Below, one piece after another: positions 4,518 to 5,921 of a DNA stretch of 5,921 nucleotides. Position numbers and translations under genes: made by a program. Source of the stretch: JALWZX01 sp964506905 (GTDB lineage: Bacteria > Patescibacteriota > WWE3 > 2-01-FULL-39-13); the NCBI GenBank assembly GCA_964506905.1, contig CAZDNW010000080.1, positions 1 through 5,921 of the forward strand, read 5' to 3'. Within the stretch, counting starts at the first letter, position 1. Every line of letters starts with the position of its first letter. The notes under the pieces were generated by a model. That model saw only the letters and a list, made by a program, of their open reading frames with translations. It did no database searches and was not told where the DNA came from.

Positions 4518-5018
4518 TTACTTAAAATTTATATAATCATTTAATTTTAAATTTGTTTTATTGACCTCACCTGCATTTAATTCTATTACATACATCGCTT
4601 TTTTAGATGGAATTATTGACTTGCATATTGCAGACGCAGTGTTTTGACAGGGCTGTGCATTTTTCTTTATATAAACCACCTTTTTATTACCATCTAACCA
4701 AATTATATCTAATGGAATTTTTGTGTTTTTCATCCAAAAGGGATATATAGATTCCTTTTCGAAAACAAAAAGCATTCCCTCGTCTTTTGATAAGTTTTTT
4801 ACAAACATCAAACCCTGTTTACGCTTGTCTTTTGTATCTGCAATTTTAAGTTCATATTTTTTGTTGCCGATTGTGGCTTCTGTTGTTTTGTATCTATTTA
4901 TATCTAATATGTTTTGTGGCTCTGTTTTTTTAGCAGAATGAACTAAATAAATTATTACAATAACTGCAATAAGTATTAGCAAACCAATAATTATGTAAGT
5001 GGATTTGAATTCCATCAT
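4518..5018 (-). CDS. DUF192 family protein with N-terminal membrane anchor
   Basis: This is a 166-residue protein of the DUF192 family, whose function is unknown. From the ATG at 5016-5018 it has a membrane segment at about 8-26 (YIIIGLLILIAVIVIIYLV), with no lipobox Cys, then an outward-facing domain. The family hallmarks are in order: KRKQGLM (about 65-71), GMLFVF (81-86), FWMKNTKIPLDIIWLD (94-109), AQPC (121-124) with a second Cys at 132, and AMYVIELNAG (141-150). The frame continues upstream to a TTG at 5052-5054, overlapping the end of rdgB. I prefer the ATG (or the adjacent ATG at 5013-5015), because the extra 12 residues are not needed and the TTG has no initiation signals. The gap to the rdgB stop is 17 bp, so the two are probably co-transcribed. 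A TATATA (5022-5027) 6 bp before the second ATG may also act as a -10. Confidence 0.9.
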   Translation of the reverse strand: MMEFKSTYIIIGLLILIAVIVIIYLVHSAKKTEPQNILDINRYKTTEATIGNKKYELKIADTKDKRKQGLMFVKNLSKDEGMLFVFEKESIYPFWMKNTKIPLDIIWLDGNKKVVYIKKNAQPCQNTASAICKSIIPSKKAMYVIELNAGEVNKTNLKLNDYINFK

Positions 5019-5035
5019 AAATATATAAATAACTT

Positions 5036-5614
5036 TTACCTTTTTGAATACCAAACCCCAAACTTGGGAACTAGTGAATCTTTTTCTCTTTCATCGCGCC
5101 ACCTATAATATTCTTCTTTAGACATTTCTGCTAGTGTTTTTGTTTTATCTTCTGGAATAAAAACAAAAAACAAATCACCCCAATGATATTCATGAGGATC
5201 ACCTTTTTTAGTTTCAGCCAAATATCCTCTAACAGAAGATTCAAAATAGATAGGATCTTCTAATGATTCGTCAAAATATGCTAAACAATTTCTAAACTCA
5301 CAATCTCTCGGTTTTTCTTCTACTAGTTTCAAAATCCCGTCAACCCCAATCGTGTTAAGTGCAAAGTTTACAAAAGTTTTTGGAAATCCATTTAATGCGT
5401 CAACATAGAAACCCGCATCCATTGCGATTACAGGTTTTCGAATAACATCATATGCATTCAATACTTTTGTTTTTGCAATCTCTCTTAAATCATCGGTTCG
5501 CGGTTCTTGTATTTCTATATTTTCATGAATAACTTCTATATTATATTTTTTTAGTTGGTCTCTTAGTAATTCAACTTTACCTTTATTAATTGTAGCAAAA
5601 TGTATCGGTTTCAT
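5036..5614 (-). CDS. rdgB: Ham1/RdgB-type non-canonical purine NTP pyrophosphatase, divergent
   Basis: Members of this cytoplasmic family hydrolyse ITP, dITP and XTP to the monophosphate and pyrophosphate, keeping deaminated purines out of DNA and RNA. The 192-residue length is normal. Seen: FATINKGKVELL (6-17), the nucleotide-binding start with Asn10 and Lys13; EPRTDDLREIAKTK (37-50), the helix with conserved acids; PVIAMDAGFYVDALNGFPKTF (61-81), matching the ADDSGL...G.PG region with Asp66 at the catalytic position; and CEFRNCLAYF (105-114). The C-terminal base-recognition motifs are altered. FGYDP reads HWGDLFF (144-150), and the usual SHR reads YRWRDER (170-176). The first acid of DDSG is Met65. 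It therefore belongs to the Ham1 superfamily, but substrate preference could differ. Its promoter lies just upstream, after the stop of the preceding gene, and the DUF192 gene follows within 17 bp. Confidence 0.87.
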   Translation of the reverse strand: MKPIHFATINKGKVELLRDQLKKYNIEVIHENIEIQEPRTDDLREIAKTKVLNAYDVIRKPVIAMDAGFYVDALNGFPKTFVNFALNTIGVDGILKLVEEKPRDCEFRNCLAYFDESLEDPIYFESSVRGYLAETKKGDPHEYHWGDLFFVFIPEDKTKTLAEMSKEEYYRWRDEREKDSLVPKFGVWYSKR

Positions 5615-5623
5615 TGTAGGTTG

Positions 5624-5652
5624 ATTTTAACGAATTTTTACAAACTTGTAAG
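5624..5652 (-). promoter_or_regulatory. Promoter of rdgB with overlapping TTACAA/TTGTAA repeat
   Basis: On the minus strand the -35 is CTTACA (5652-5647, 4 of 6), the spacer exactly 17 bp and the -10 TAAAAT (5629-5624, 5 of 6). The hexamer ends 9 bp before the rdgB ATG, so the leader would be only 2-3 nt. An inverted repeat, TTACAA-AC-TTGTAA (5638-5651), covers most of the -35 and enters the spacer; it could be an operator. Confidence 0.5.
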
Positions 5653-5655
5653 TGC

Positions 5656-5921
5656 TTAATTCTTGTTATGATATATTGCTGTATCTAATCGCAAATTTAA
5701 ATTATACTTTTTTGCTAATTTATTTACAGTAACTTCTAACTCTTTTCTGTAACTTTCTTTTTGGGAATTATAAAATTTTTCTAAAATATTAGGGTCGATA
5801 TTTCTTGCTTCGACTTTTAATCTGTTTAATATGTACCTCTTTAAATTGATATGTTCTATGTATACATCACTTGTTCCTGTTTCTTTAATTTTCTTAAATA
5901 ATTCATTTAGTAAATTTTCTT
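5656..5921 (-). CDS. C-terminal end of an unidentified protein, cut by the window edge
   Basis: An open frame enters from the right edge and gives 87 residues before TAA at 5656-5658. It is rich in Lys, Asn and Leu, and probably largely helical (KEKSYRKELEVTVNKLAKKY-like composition in the last third). The stretch DVYIEHINLKRYILNRL (residues 18-34 of the visible part) is the most distinctive. It faintly recalls C-terminal parts of some radical SAM proteins, but no cysteine motif is in view and I do not claim this. It reads in the same direction as rdgB and ends 41 bp before the rdgB start. The frame lacks stops over its full visible length and its codon use is like that of its neighbours, so it is a real gene. 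Confidence 0.75.
   Translation of the reverse strand, partial: ENLLNELFKKIKETGTSDVYIEHINLKRYILNRLKVEARNIDPNILEKFYNSQKESYRKELEVTVNKLAKKYNLNLRLDTAIYHNKN

Noticed and set aside
4522..4550. TTAAAATT/AATTTTAA inverted repeat as a terminator between convergent genes
   Set aside because: Pure A/T arms inside the DUF192 coding end, with no GC pairs; expected by chance in this composition.
4723..4941. Plus-strand frame inside the DUF192 gene
   Set aside because: Antisense to the conserved FWMKNT region; no support of its own.
5019..5054. N-terminal extension of the DUF192 protein from a TTG start
   Set aside because: It would overlap the rdgB coding end and adds 12 residues before an ATG pair that directly precedes the membrane segment.
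1..5921. CRISPR array, toxin-antitoxin pair or insertion sequence
   Set aside because: No regularly spaced repeats, no small paired genes and no transposase frames were found.

Overview
The window is AT-rich chromosomal DNA from a bacterium. Small genes, short gaps, near-absence of Shine-Dalgarno sequences, start codons placed directly behind -10 boxes, and divergent versions of core genes together suggest a reduced-genome lineage such as the Candidate Phyla Radiation (Patescibacteria). That placement is an inference; no 16S or phylogenetic marker is present to fix it.

Layout. On the left, reading leftwards, are tryptophanyl-tRNA synthetase (trpS, cut by the window edge) and, upstream of it, an elongator tRNA-Met(CAT). 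A palindromic, back-to-back promoter region (about 1044-1064) separates that tRNA from a rightward septum-formation-initiator (FtsB/DivIC) gene. Next comes an initiator tRNA-fMet(CAT) with several unusual bases. A 360-bp gene-free stretch (1620-1979) follows. It holds a run of hairpins ending in a Rho-independent terminator, a cluster of TATCC repeats and a near-consensus sigma70 promoter, which leads into a tyrosine recombinase gene (1980-2855). A very strong terminator closes that gene. A cupin gene and a GT-A family 2-like glycosyltransferase gene follow in tandem. From 4501 the coding direction switches. Reading leftwards from the right edge are the C-terminal end of an unidentified protein, a Ham1/RdgB-type NTP pyrophosphatase and a membrane-anchored DUF192 protein.

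How the parts fit. Two tRNAs and trpS serve translation, the FtsB-like protein serves division, and RdgB serves nucleotide-pool cleaning. The cupin and glycosyltransferase look like a two-gene transcription unit of unknown pathway. The recombinase stands alone between strong terminators, with repeats upstream that could be protein-binding sites. No other mobile-element genes and no duplicated tRNA end are visible, so it may be a resident Xer-like recombinase or a lone integrase.

The most unusual material is (i) the initiator tRNA, which keeps C1xA72 but departs from the bacterial initiator pattern in the D stem, D loop, anticodon stem, variable loop and T loop; (ii) apparently leaderless starts for trpS, the ftsB-like gene and the cupin gene, with a 2-3 nt leader for rdgB; (iii) the hairpin array upstream of the recombinase; and (iv) loss of otherwise conserved active-site residues in the recombinase and the RdgB homologue.
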